DNA of 64,000 bases, taken from Dryococelus australis. Its lineage: Eukaryota > Arthropoda > Insecta > Phasmatodea > Phasmatidae. The stretch covers positions 303,033,466 through 303,097,465 of the forward strand of contig CM057009.1 in the NCBI GenBank assembly GCA_029891345.1, read 5' to 3'. Under the pieces are notes generated by a model, which was not told the origin of the DNA, ran no database searches, and worked only from the letters and a program-made list of their open reading frames with translations. This document shows positions 20,645-35,000 of the stretch, piece after piece (position 1 is the stretch's first letter; each line of letters begins with the position of its first letter). The position numbers and the translations under genes are program-made.

Positions 20645-22150
20645 ATGGAAAAAAACATAATCGTAGAACCTAGTGAAGCTGTAGAAGCGAACTTAGGGAT
20701 TATAGTAGCGGAAAATGAAGCTGCAGAAATGAATGTGCAAGCTATAGAAACAAAAGACTTGTCTCTTATCTATCTTGTAGAAGTGGTCAGGAGATAAAGG
20801 TTATGTACCATTCCATGAGTTTTTAGATAGTGTAGATGGAGCTGCAAGCCTGGGTAATAGGACGACACTGCAAAAAAAAAAGCTACAATTCCGTATAAAT
20901 TTAAAGACACTGGCATCCAAGTTTGTTACATAGTGCCCCCCTATCAAAAGCAACATTCCTTTTAAAGTCATCAAAGATAAATTCACAGAATGCTTTAAGG
21001 AAATTCAACCCATGTAGTATAATATTTCAATGCTACACAGGGCGAAACAAGGGCATGGCGAAACAATAAGAATTCGCGGTAGGTGCAGAAAACTATATGA
21101 ATTACCCATTCAACAGGTCGAGGATCCCAATGGGCAGGAAGTATTAAATCAGAAAGCATAGAGCAGACTCTTAGTCACATTCTCAGCTGGTTTGTAAGGT
21201 AATGTAGGCCAGCAGCTTAAATATAAAATGCCACAAAACATGGAAGAGGCAGAAGCAATCGCTATAACCATAGAAATGACAGAAATGCACAAGGGAAGAA
21301 AGGCTAGACTTCAAATTCACAGAAAATATTTAGACTTTATAATGCTTTAGTTCCTAATTCAGGAATATAACAGGTAATAAATAATCGTACTCAACCCAGA
21401 CCAGGACGTTTGGTTGGTAATAGGTCGCATGTACCTAGTTTTCATAGCTCAAATGATAGAGGCAACTCCAGTTTTAGAGGCAGTAATTTTTCTAAGAGGA
21501 AAGTTATAGTCCAGCAAAGTAGGTCGATTGGAACCAGTATAGTCTGTTATAGATGCGGTTGAATAGGACACATTATGATACAATTTCCTGTCACTGGAAC
21601 TTCTGGCAGTACGTACAGCCCTTATTGGTTCTCTAACACAGGGTCCATGCCAAGGTTACCACTTAACACTAATAGGACCGGCAATCACCCGAATGGTGCT
21701 GCCTGTGGCACTGCCTCGAGATTCACATTGCGGCAATAAACGTTTTAAGAGAAATAAATTAAGTTTTACCTCTTGTCATAGTAAATGACAAGCCTTATTC
21801 ATTTTTGACCAATGCTGGCTCTGATATATATCTCGTTAGAGAAGGAATGAGCCAGCAGGAGATTAAATGAGCTAATTTTGCAGCAAAATCTATTAATGGA
21901 TAGAGCTATACATAACTGGTATTCAGTTCATTGAAGTATCGATTTCAGGAAGAAAATACCTGCATATATTCCACGTTCTGTCGTCAAAATTACCATTTCA
22001 TGATATTGTTGTCAATTTTCTCACAGAATTAGGTGGAAAAGTTAATCTAGTAGTAAATAAATTACTTCATCTGGAAAACCCAATGATTGTCCTAGTGTTA
22101 ATCCACACGAGGAACTGATATCCGCTTGTGATGGACTTCTGCTGAAATGA
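20645..22150 (+). pseudogene. gag: Gypsy-type gag and protease relic
   Basis: A short intact frame at 20645-20797 (50 codons, acidic) opens a gag-like region. Capsid-like blocks follow: FKVIKDKFTECFKEIQPM (about 20965), IRIRGRCRKLYELPIQQVED (about 21070), and KMPQNMEEAEAIAITIEMTE (about 21230), a typical end of Gypsy gag capsids. A zinc-knuckle relic, CYRCG.IGHIM, lies near 21550 with the last Cys lost. A protease-like block, VNDKPYSFLTNAGSD, is at about 21790, where the catalytic Asp of the D-T/S-G motif is Asn. Stops and frameshifts are frequent. RT is not recognised downstream, so the element seems truncated after the protease. Confidence 0.6.
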
Positions 22151-25100
22151 CTTTACAGAGAGAAAGGAGAATGTGTTTGTTTTCTCAAGCTTTCAGCTGA
22201 CACAACTTTGCCACCGAAATCGGAAGTAGTGACTAATATATATTTTTGTTTTCCAGATAGGGATGCCTATTCAAGTCTAATTTTTGCAAGTAGTAGGGAC
22301 CTGCCGGTCCTAGGTCACCTTAAATTAATTGGGGTTAATTTATGGATTATCGATTTGATTGAAAGGGTTATTCATTAAACCGATCAAAAATTGAAAGGGT
22401 TAATTTAGTTCAATCTTAATTTTGTTGTTGTACATCTTTCTTTCTTTCGTTTTGTGGGGAGCTCTGTACGATGTCGACGGTGTGGTGTTCTGAAGGCGAT
22501 GCCAGAGTGATGGGTAGCCATGTGTTATATAGGTGTTTAGTTGAGTGCAACCATGTGCTAAGGGTCATCTTCATTTTTTTCTAATTTTGTTGTGTTTGTA
22601 GAGACATTGGTGGTCGATAGGCGATTTTTACGAATATATTAAAGGCATAAGAGAATTTCAGAGTGATTAAGCAATTTCTACGTATGGATAAATAACATGA
22701 CAGAGAGAAGTATAACTACCTGGTCTCATAAAGAAACAAGTGCAATTACGTAACTCTCCAGTATGGAATGAAACGTAACGAAATCTTACTACCCTGAGCT
22801 TAGAAATATAATTTACACAGGCGAGAAGTATAACACAATTATGCGAGTATGGAATTAACAATCTACAACAAAATGTCCCAATAAATTAAACGAACGAGAT
22901 ATAAATTATGCCTTTCGAACATATTTTTCGTGTCCATCTGCCTGTGAAACTGGCCAGTAGGAACTTTAGAAACGTAATCCGAAAGTAAAAGGAAATGAAT
23001 TGATTAACATGCATACTAAAATGGCACATCTCCTAAAACATATCTATCCGTCTGAGAGCTCAGTGAAGCACAGAGTGGATCTTACGTCGAGAGCCTGACA
23101 ATATATACGTGGAGCACATTCGGAGGTTGACAAACGACTAAGGTTATAGTTACTCTGAAATAGATTTGAATATGATTTACGTGACAAATGAATAAAAATT
23201 ATGTTTATGATGCACATACTAATATTTATATTTGACTACTTGAATTTTAAACAGACACAATAAAAAAGACGTGAAACGGCAGCAAGGAGCTCCCTGACAA
23301 CACATCTCTGTCCACCTTGGAGGACACTCGATGAATGAGTGTACCGTATGAGGTCTTCCTGCTTATATAACTGTAGCGCGACTGGTGTCTAAAAGGCAAC
23401 TGAGTTGAAATTTACTACTGATAGAACCTATTTCCCTACTATTAATGATTTGATTCGTCCTACAAGTACGTGAAATTATAGAAGTGAATTATTAAAAAAA
23501 TAGCGTACATACTACAAATTTGTTTCCATAAAGTCTGGTAAATAGAGGGCACTTGTTAACACAAACGCTTCTTGAAAATAATACCAAGTTTCGTCTACCG
23601 AACACAGAAACGTGGTTTGCACGATAAACACACTATCACACAAAAATTTATATTTTTTCGTGAAAAATTAAAAAAAGTTTTCCGATAAAATAGTTTTATA
23701 TTAAAATGTGTATATTATAAAACATCAATCGCACCTACCACAATCCGAAGCCTGGTGAAGTTGAGTGATGCAGTGTTGGGTCTATGCAGGGTGAGGATTG
23801 GTGTAGTAATAAGATGGTAGAAGCCCTCGAGAAACCTCCACGTCGCTCTGCCCTAGGCCAACCACTCCAAACCTCCCTACACCCCTACCTCCAATCCTCA
23901 TCAGAGCAATGTGTCCTGGGGTCATTCACCCGTTTACCCCGATTGTCAATTTTCGCCAGTGAGGCAAGATGGTGACAACTGGCAAGAGAGCATCACATCG
24001 CCCCCCCTCCCCTCCTTGGCAATAGGCCTTCCCATACCCTCCACCTCTCGTGAGAGGAACATGCCCTGAGGACAAGAACCCACATCATCCCTTCTCCCTG
24101 CTTACAGAAACTGTCTTCGCCCAAAAAGACAGTTTCTTCTCCAAGGCAACGCATCCCCAGCCCAGAACATGTTTTTTCGAATATCTCGAAAGCTGACCTG
24201 TACACGAAGCCCGCCCTCACTGCCGATCCAAGGTCATGCAAGAGCCTGATGTATTCCTAACAAATCGAAAATTTTACAAGTCCCACCAATCTAAATTTAT
24301 ATCTCCGAAATAAAGGTTCTTTAATCCCCGAGATAATCCCAAGATTTAACATTCCAACAACAAGTATATATTTTAATCAAGCAAACTATGATTTGAAAAA
24401 TCACACAGAAATAAATAAGACATTTTATTCACTCATTTAAAAAAAAGTTTTTTTTTACAGCTATTGAAACAAAGACATATAATTATTATGTCTAGCAGAG
24501 AAAAATACGTACTTTAAATGTAGACTTGTCTACAACACTAAAATTTACTTATAGCCAAAGTTTCAATTCAAAAGTTTCCCAGTGGAGATTTTTAGATATA
24601 CTATCTACTATAAAATGTGTATATACTCGAACATATTTACAAATCGATTTCCTTAGAAGACAAATGTGGACGTAATTTTACTGAAATAACACGTTTCAAT
24701 CTTGAAATGACTGCTGTTGGAGTTGAAATCTATCAAATTTACATTTAAAGCCTTAGAAGGGAAACTAGATTACAATCGTACATAATCTAACCCAGTTTCG
24801 AAACCCAGTTTATATCAACCATGCCTGTTCTGGGATGATACATTATATTGTTAGTTATGGAAAAGTGATTAGAATTCTAGCTTCCAGACCTTTTCCTCTG
24901 GGGTTTTTTTTAGTACAACAGTATTTCGTGTTAGTAAGTACATAGTTTGTTTTTCATAGAACTCATAAACTTTTAACTCGTAATGAAATTTTAATAGAAA
25001 ATGTATGAATTTCTCTCTGTTGCGACATTTTAATTACTTTCCTCTCTCTCTGCCGAGAAAATATTTTTCTTACTGAAACAAGTTCACTTTTAAAAAGCAA

Positions 25101-25755
25101 TAGGTTAAATAAACATAAAAATTAATTTTAAAACATTAATTTATTTACAAAATTAGGAAACTTCAGGATGTTACAAAACATAGGGCATATTAGAGTTTTT
25201 TTTTTCTTCAAAATATATACAAATATAGGCTGATCCAAAATTTTATGTACAACATTTTAACAGAACCATGTACACGAGGTCACAAATATCCTAGCACAAG
25301 TAATTATAGGGCACTTTACAAACATAGATACCAAAAATTTTTATACCGGTTATATGTTATAGGGTGTTTGTCAGTTCCTTATTCCTCAAAATCATTCTTT
25401 GAAGCATAGTTTATTCCTCAACTAAGTCGGTTTAGTACTCAAATAAGGCTTTTTTATTCCTCAAATAAGACTTTTTATTCCACAAACCATACTTTAGTGC
25501 TTAAAAAACCTAAGCAACACTTCAAGCAAATTCAAACGACTTAAATGGTTTAAGGAAGACATAATAGTTCAAATGGAAACATCTTCCTATTATGCATAGG
25601 TTTACTCAAAATAATTACTTTCGTTGGTTAAGTTATAGGGTTAACTAAAATGTATCATCATACTTCTCGTGTGTTTGGAGATATTACTTTATTTGATATA
25701 ACCTTGTTCCTTAAGTGTTGTTATAAAGAAAACCATATATTTATTTCTGTAATAT
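22151..25755. other. Long AT-rich stretch without a recognisable gene
   Basis: Around 22310-22430 there are repeated motifs of TTAATTxGGGTTAATTTA and TTGAAAGGGTTA type. Around 23780-24240 is a GC-rich island (TCCCTACACCCCTACCTCC and flanks) with short open frames on both strands and no domain. The remainder is AT-rich. No gene is called. Confidence 0.45.
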
Positions 25756-26353
25756 TCATTGTTTTTTTTAAACTCCAATAAATATCTACATTTATAAACT
25801 ATTTCATTTGGGTCTTCGGGAAATATGTAATGAGTGTTGTTGATGCCTTCTTCACAGCATTTGTTGAAGGAATGTCTTCAACAGTATCACTAACATCCTC
25901 ACTACTGTCTTCACCTGATGCTTCATGATAAATATCGACTTTACTTTGCTTAAGAAGACTATATGTATCGTTACCGACACTGGTCTTCGAAGCTGGTTAT
26001 GGTAGGTTATGTCTAAAATCAATACGTTCACGTGTTATTGTATCTTTCATACAATCCAATTCTGACATTTCTTGTAATTACATTATTTCCTCTCCTTCTG
26101 TGATATTATTTAGTGTAGATGCTACATTTACCTTCTCAGGAGGAAGATCATTTTTTTTACAGATCTTGACATGACGACCTAAGTTATTCGATCGTGTGAA
26201 CTGACAAAAACAGTATTTACAGTTAAGAATCGTACGAGATGAGTTCTTCAAACATTTGCTTCTCTCATGTCTGTGAAAATTGTAGGCAAAAGTGTAAATA
26301 TTCGCACAGTATTTGCAGTGTAGTTTATTCGGTGAGGTCTCCATTCTCATCAA
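25756..26353 (-). pseudogene. C2H2/C2HC zinc-finger protein with Polinton-like DPNE C-terminal domain
   Basis: The frame starts at an ATG at 26353 and encodes two zinc fingers: CKYCANIYTFAYNFHRHE (with a further Cys) and CKYCFCQFTRSNNLGRHVKI, a CxxC-x12-H-x4-C finger. After a stop at 26078, the same strand stays open with an acidic linker (ASGEDSSEDVSDTVEDIP). In another frame, about 25850-25756, it ends with FPEDPNEIVYKCRYLLEF and FFITTLKEQGYIK before a TAA. That ending has the same layout (DPNE-I/L-V...L, then a helix ending in L-x-E-x-GYI) as the DPNEL protein of the Polinton at 17.9 kb. Whether the parts are joined by an intron or broken by an indel cannot be decided. It might be a cargo gene of another Polinton copy or a domesticated relative. 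Confidence 0.5.
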
Positions 26354-28596
26354 TGTAGAATAAATGAATAATCATCTGTGTGAGGAGAAAGTTTTCTTCC
26401 GAATAGATGTTCACCTCACAATGTCAGAATGACAATTAACCAGTTTCTATATTAATGTACTGTTTTAAACGGTATCAGGTTTTATTAATGATGATAAAAT
26501 GTCTTCCATTCTAATATGTGTATGTTAATTGCAGGGGTATGCTTACTAATTCACTATGTGATTAAATCTATGTATGGTAGATGGAATATGTCTTTACTTG
26601 GTATTCGATTAAATTAATAAAGAATAATTTAATTTCAGTAATGTAACAGGGAGAAATGGTTTTTAGAAGTATTTTGTAGGGAATTTTTAAAGACTTTGTT
26701 TACTAAATGATTGTGTTAGTAGGAGGTTAGTCTGTTGAGTAAACCATTTGAGCTGTGATTTTCTTAATGGTCTTCTGTTTTAAACATGTGTATGTAATAC
26801 AAATTTTGTTTTTCTCACTAACTCTTGTCTGATAATTTGTTATGTCGATTCCTAAGTTGTATGGAATAGAGTTATTTGTCCCAGATATCTCTTTACTATG
26901 TAAATAATTTGTTGATATCCGGAATGTACTATAATAAAAGATGGGTTACACAATTACAAAATGGCCACCATTTTCCTTTAAATTTTGCTTGAATGTATTG
27001 AAACATCGTGGAAATTTGACAGATTTCATCTCCAATAGCAGTAATTTCAAGCTGAATACGTGTTATTTCAGAAATATTATGTCCACATTTGTTTTCTAGG
27101 GAAATCGATTTGTATATAAGTTCGAGTATATACACATTTTATGGTAGATAGTGTATCTAAAAATCTCGATTATTAATATATAATATATTACTATATAATA
27201 ATATCATCAAGTTGTGACTAGTGGAGGTGAGCATAATTTTTCCATTATTTATAAGTATAATTTTTTTATTGCATATAAAACATGTTTTAGCAAATAATGC
27301 AGTAACTTCAAAATATATTGGTAAATAAGACATTTTATTGATATGTGTAAGGAAGTAAGAGTTCAGATATTTCAAACTTCGCCAGAATAATACATACAAT
27401 ATTTTTGCATTCTGCTTGTTGCCCTCACATCCGTTCATCCTGCCACTCCACCAACAAATGCACTAGTCTTCACGTACTATGTCCTAGATAGGTTAGTTCT
27501 TGCCCCACAAGGTGAAGATGGAGAGCACATGCTGCAGAGTCCATGTGACTTGAATGCTCTCAAAAGGTAACTCTGAGGGGTGTTATTTTTAGGGCCAGAA
27601 AAATGCCAGAGAAATACACCCATTGTCAGGACACAGGGCAATTGAGTATGCTTCAAGGGATGTCATCCTGTAAAATCCTGCAACATCTCAGTGAGACCCT
27701 TTTTCTACCCTCCCAGCATCTTGTATGACTAATCCTCAGGAAGCCAGTGTCAGTGCTGTGTGTGGTGTAAAATACAGTATTAAAGATTTATACAATTTAC
27801 TGTCACAATGAGTGATTTCACAATAAAATATAAAATTGGGCAGTTACTATAGGGCTACCCACACAACTATGGGCTATAATAGACTTACCTATCACTGAGT
27901 TCTGAAAACTTTGTATTATTTTGAATTATTTTATCATGTTTCTGAATTAAATATTTCAAAGTGTTTTATTGATACTTATTTACTGATTAACAGCAAAGAC
28001 CAAAGGACAGTGAACACATACTTATCTTTAAACTTATTGTTTCATTAATCTGACAGCTTACCTAAAATATATCATTTAAATTAAGATTTTTAATTGTTTT
28101 CTTTAAAGTAATTTGTTTCAGTGTTTAATGTGTATGATTGTTCTTTTGTTTGCACATTTTTGCAACATTTTGTTTGAACTTCCAACAATTTTGATGCCAT
28201 CCCGAATTAGCTCAACCCGGGTTGCTGCCATGATTCTTAGTCTTCATCCAGCTTTCTAGGGAGAACCACGTGCATATTGTGTGCATTGGACCATAATCTC
28301 ATTTACGTCATCTAATACGAGGTTAGCAATAGTTTATCGTAGATTGCCAGAACCAATTTTACTTTTGTTTGTCCAAAAAAACTTCCATGCTCAGAATGTA
28401 ATTGCTTACTTATATTGTTTTTTGCAGTATTAGACACTGGTGGACTACAGAAGCCAGACCATGTATGTCAGCCTTCAGGCAAATATGTGTGAATAATCAC
28501 ATATAATAATAAACCTTATTAAAATGATCAATGTTGGGGCCATTTCAAGTCCTGGGCCCCCTCACCAGTATACATTTTATTCCTCAATATAACCAC
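26354..28596. other. AT-rich region without a recognisable gene
   Basis: Only short open frames with AT-driven composition are present (for example minus 27157-27438). A GC-richer patch at 27430-27740 and one at 28190-28330 show no domain. No gene is supported. Confidence 0.45.
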
Positions 28597-28758
28597 ATTT
28601 TCAGGGGGAGAATTCACAAAATGTAGAGGAATTCTTAGAACATTACACAGCAGCTAGTGACATAAATGGCTGGAATGATACAGTAAAATTTGGGAGAATT
28701 AAATTTTATCTTGAGGCACAGCCAAGAGGGCTTATGAAAACACTATTAAAAATAAAAT
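28597..28758 (+). pseudogene. Gag fragment of an LTR retrotransposon
   Basis: A 54-codon stretch reads QNVEEFLEHYTAASDINGW, then KFGRIKFYLEAQPRGLM. It resembles the first part of the Gypsy capsid domain (a length-limited FL..Y..A...N.W block followed by a YL block). It ends in a stop just before a purine tract and a putative LTR. Only this piece of gag remains. Confidence 0.5.
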
Positions 28759-28768
28759 AGGAGGAGAT

Positions 28769-29459
28769 GTAACATGTGATGCCGGCTAACAGCCAGCAAA
28801 AGTCAGACCATGACAGCACTCACAACTCACATGACACGTGGGTAAGCACGTGCGCAAAGAGGCCATAACACGTACTTTCCCTTAACAGGATTATTATTGC
28901 TTGCAGTGTACTGTATGTTTCTCCATTCTCTTTCAGAGCTAAACGTGCTATAAATTGTTAAAAATGTCTTTTCATAAATATTGCACAATGTTCTTTTCAA
29001 ATTAAAAATGTGCACCACGTGAAGAAACAGACATTGGTATTCAGGCGTATAATACTCCAGATAAAGGCGTACCTTCAAAAGACAATTTCTTGATAATGAT
29101 ATTTCTGATTAAAAATTGCTTTAATAATTACATATTAAATACATTTTAAGTGCCACTTCTTTTCACGTAAAAACATTTGCACTCGGCGTGCATAGCACTT
29201 CCGCTTGTGTGAACCCCGTAGGCAGCCATGGTAGGTCCGCGCGACCCCTTCCTCTGGGCAGTCAGTCGTCCGAGGAGAGCTGGCGAGGTAAGACACTGTC
29301 ACGTATGTACTTCATATTTTTGCACCGAGTTATTTCCATAGTTCACTTTAGTTTACCAGTTAACCTTTGCTTTGCGTACGTTTTGCCAGACATCTCTAGC
29401 ATTATGCTTCCAGTTAAATAAATCTTTTGCACCCCTTGTGGCTTTTTGAACTTAAATCA
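28769..29459 (+). repeat. Putative LTR with preceding polypurine tract
   Basis: The purine-rich AATAGGAGGAGA is immediately followed by TGTAACATGTGATGCCGGCT, a typical PPT/LTR junction. An AATAAA signal lies at 29417-29422, and a CA dinucleotide at 29458-29459 would close a 691-bp TG...CA unit. The inner part has a GC-rich patch (29180-29290). A second copy was not found in the window, so this rests on signals alone. Confidence 0.4.
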
Positions 29460-30264
29460 AGGGAGGAGGATAGATGTCAGAGAGGCCACGCGGTCCACGC
29501 AACGTTGAATCAGGTGCCGTCTGCCTATGTTAAAGGCTTCTGCATTATAATTTCTGCTTCACTGCCATGAGCAATATTAAACTTAACACTTTAACCAGAG
29601 TTATCTCAGTTTGAATAAAGTGGTTAATAAATGCTAACCAGAGTATAGTTGTGACACACAATACTTTCATGTCTGCTGTCTTTTATCCTGATTATACTCA
29701 TTATTCTTTCGGTTTAAAATGTTCACTTTAGATAGCAGCAGTTGTCGACTGTGTGAGTGTAGTTGACATGCTGAAAATGAGATGGCAGCACTAGTTGCTG
29801 GCTGACTCGTCTGATGATGATAAGTTTACTTTGTTGGGGACAGAGTGCAGCATTTACATCAAATGTTTAATTTTTTCACATTCGAGAAAGAGTACATAAT
29901 TTACACAGCTCTATTTTCAACACTCCTGGCCACTTCGCACATATCATCTAGCGGCCAGCATAATAACTATATGAGTTGTACAGTGATATTATTTTTAACG
30001 CAAATTTTGCTATACTTTATACGGCACACAAAATAAGCAGTTTTGTTTCATTTTCACGCGTGACTGACATCATATGATACATAACATAAACTGTAATTTG
30101 TAATCACTCTATTTTATTTTGATAGTTTTTATGGTGAATGTTGCGAGACAGTTTACGAGTGATAAAGTAGACAGTTTAATTTAGTTTTCGTGCGTGACTA
30201 GCATAAAATGCAATAAAACGTAAAATGTAATTTGTGAACTCTCTTAGTTATTTTATTTTATCTT
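29460..30264. other. Non-coding flank upstream of piggyBac
   Basis: The stretch is AT-rich and contains no recognised coding block. It should hold the left end of the piggyBac element, but I could not identify its terminal repeat with confidence. Confidence 0.4.
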
Positions 30265-31938
<1,674 letters not shown>

Positions 31939-32388
31939 GACCCTGAGTCACTGATATCTAGGGTCTACCTAAAAAAAATAGCATTTTTTAAAAGTTCACA
32001 TACTTTAGAATAAGAATTGAGTTTTATTATTTCTGTGTGTGTGTGTTTATTATAACTTTTTGTCAATACTACCGGACATATTTTTGGAATACAATAATTT
32101 TCTGATGTTTTCTTTGGTAAGGGTGTGCATGAAAGATACTGTTTATTTGGTAAAAATTGCTCTATGGGAATATTTGTGAGGACATTTTTTATGCAGAAAT
32201 TGATCGTCTGTGTGTTCTGACACAAGCAGTATTTTTCATTTCACGCAATTTCTCTATACACATACATGCTTTGTAGTGAAAATAATATAAGTAGTGTTAA
32301 CTAATTTTTTATATAATATATGTTAAAAATATGTCTTTATTTGCATCCACACTGATTTGTTCAGTCTTTTATACAGAAGTATTAACTG

Positions 32389-32404
32389 CCCGAGTTAACT
32401 CGGG
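32389..32404. repeat. 16-bp perfect palindrome centred on TTAA
   Basis: CCCGAGTTAACTCGGG lies about 450 bases beyond the piggyBac transposase stop. TTAA is the piggyBac target, so the site might mark an end or a target. It is not a proven terminal repeat. Confidence 0.5.
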
Positions 32405-32865
32405 ATACAAAATTTACTCTATTAAAAAAATTCATATTTCATAAATGATTACATAAATTTTTTTTTTAGAATTTTTCTTTAGTTACATTTCTAGTGTACT
32501 TTCCGATTATGCAATAAAAAAAGTGATACTTTTGGAACAACTTTATAAAAATTTAAAGGAATGTTATGTGGTTAAGGGTAAATTTGTATTTTAGAGTTTC
32601 GTCATGTTAAATTGTTTTACGGCCACATCATTTGCGACCACATGGACATCCAAGTCCGTGTTACGCCATCATCGCACTTAAAGTGTTCTTGTTAATAATT
32701 TCTTGTGCGCCATAATTTTCTCGGGGTAATATGTATTGTTTCATTAAAACGGTTCTCGTAATTTTTATCATGATCAATGTTTTGTAACTAACCATGCAGT
32801 TAACTGTACATGTAGATATTTCTGCCATCAGGCTCGCTAGCAACGCTTGAGTGTTCAAAATGCAA

Positions 32866-33051
32866 TCAGAATAATTTTATGAAGAACGCCGTAATTTTAT
32901 CCGACCAGCTTTCCATGAATTTCACTGAAAATATTGCAATTTTACCTGCACCATGTGGCCCACTAAGAACTTCATGCAGCAGTATCCGCATCATGTAAGA
33001 ATGCTTTAACGCATCAGCATATTTATTGTGCCTGTTCATATAGTGTCCCAT
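32866..33051 (-). CDS. Short ORF with a P-loop-like motif, doubtful
   Basis: A 61-codon frame includes LLHEVLSGPHGAGKIAIF, in which GPHGAGKI resembles a Walker A motif (GxxxxGKS/T, with Ile at the last position). No Walker B or other ATPase block follows in any frame that I could see. It could be a scrap of a helicase or ATPase gene of a transposable element, or chance. Confidence 0.2.
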   Translation of the reverse strand: MGHYMNRHNKYADALKHSYMMRILLHEVLSGPHGAGKIAIFSVKFMESWSDKITAFFIKLF

Positions 33052-33889
33052 GTTCTATCATCAATATTTGTGTAATTTGTACAGTGACATTATTTTCATC
33101 CTAGCCTGCTAAGGGTAAAGACCGTCATAATACGCACCATGTGGTGGGAGGCGCGTCCCAACAAGTAAGCGTTAACGATGTCAGTAATCACACATGTTAG
33201 TGTTCATTTTGTAATTATCCGTGTCCTGTCTCCAGGAAAAATCTAAAGTCTATCCTAGCAGCTGTATATCTCTTTCCTTGTGGGGTCTGTGTTCTTAAAA
33301 AAACCCCGGAGAAAATCATCCATTTGGTAGTGAATTAGATTAATTACGAGCTGGGAGAATCACCCAACGGAGGTAGCTAGTCATGTCCAAGAGTAATCAT
33401 TAATTCATATTTCTGCCATGGTATGTATTGGAAATCAATAAATGCAACCTCAGTGACAAATCTGTTTTTTTTTTTCTTTCTATTTAGCGTTAACCAGCCA
33501 ACTCCCGCATTTTCAGTGTTAAATGTTTAGTAATGCAAAGTGCTTTGTAAAGGTGCTAAGGTGAGACGAACACACAGAACCCACAGCATCCCTGAGAACT
33601 CCTGAGTCTTGAAGTGCGGTGTCTGGGAAGCACCGTTGGCGCCCACCTGCAGTAAGTAAATGTGTATTTGTTCGTCTTGTCTCTCACCCGATGGTGTCAC
33701 ATGGGACAAAATCGCAACAAAACTAAAGAACGCATTCACAGCAACAGATTACACAGCCAAATACAGACAGCTGCTGTAAACAAAAAAAAAGGTGAGAGTT
33801 GGCAGGCACAAGAAGAGGATCTACTTTTTTAGAAAAATAAATACAATCCACACTTGCCGGAATCTGAATTAGTAGCCATAATTTGTAAC

Positions 33890-35000
33890 TCACTGTTACC
33901 AACACTAGTGCATAAGATTACAGCATTAGAAATGACACATTAGAAGAATTACTTGGCAACTCAAAAAGAGTTGAACTAGGAATAATAAGATTTAATGAGG
34001 CTATTATGACAGAGTCAAACAGTGCAGAAAAAGACAAATCCCACAAGGATATATTGAAATTAATGGAGCAACTTGCCAAATTAACGCTAGAAGCATAAAA
34101 AAAAACACAGCCAGAAGATAAATTTCAACATAAAAGGGAATTTCAGAATCAGGAACATAACAAAGTTACACAGTTGAAAAATACATGACAGAATAGGTTA
34201 GGCCCCAACAACAGAAAACATAACACTCAGAGAATTACCCCAAAAGAAATAGTATTGGACCACAATATGGCAGCGAACAAGGGAAACAATCACATATATC
34301 TCAATCATAGGAATTGGGACACACAACAAAATCAATTCACAATGTATTACAGAAGTCAAAGCTCAGTAGACATGAATACATGCCACGGGGAAACAACAGA
34401 CATAATAAGGGAGAATAATGTGTCACCCTTGTTGACAGCGTAAGCAAAAACACGTGTAGGAATATATTTAGTAAACGTACATCAGGCAAAACACAAAAAA
34501 GGACGACGAATGTAGGTAGTTTATAAAAGAGATGCAGACAGACAGGCAAAATAAAATAGAGTCACATAAAAATGAGGCCAAATCACAAACATATTTCAGT
34601 AAAGATAACCCAGGAAATAATGCAGGCGTGAGGCAATCTAGAGTGGAAACACAAAAACGTAAAGTTTTAAAAGTCACGCAAAAACATCAGGTAAGCACAC
34701 GGAACAGGAACCTCAACAAACGGCCACAATGGACCTTGGCAAACACGTGCATGCTGAGAGCAAAGTACAAGATAGCGAAATTCCACATGATGATGCAACG
34801 AGGAAGTTTATACAACTAATGAGTGAAGCTCAGCAAATATGCACCTTATGCTTATACCCTGGGTACCATGCAAAACATTGAAATCTATTTCGAAACCAAG
34901 AGTTTGAATTCCAGACAAGTATCGCGGAAAGGTTAAGGCAGTTTAAAAACAAATTCAAAATGTGGCTGATCAAACTGCACATAAATACATAAGACAATAC
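33890..35000 (+). pseudogene. gag: Gag region of the A-rich Gypsy relic
   Basis: Lys-, Asn- and Gln-rich short frames alternate with stops. Near 34830-34890 a nucleocapsid-like knuckle, CTLCLYPGYHAKH, is followed by a stop where the last residue is expected. That gives a CX2CX4HX4C-type motif with the final Cys changed. The rest of gag cannot be matched to a specific family. Confidence 0.4.

Larger units (their letters stand above)
31939..33880. other. Non-coding region after piggyBac
   Basis: It contains a 16-bp perfect palindrome, CCCGAGTTAACTCGGG, at 32389-32404 centred on TTAA, and a weak P-loop-like open frame on the minus strand (32866-33051), both listed separately. The rest shows no coding signal. 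Confidence 0.45.

Noticed and set aside
23784..24241. Open frames in a GC-rich island, a possible first exon or CpG-type promoter
   Set aside because: Frames on both strands are equally long, no domain is visible and no exon chain can be built.
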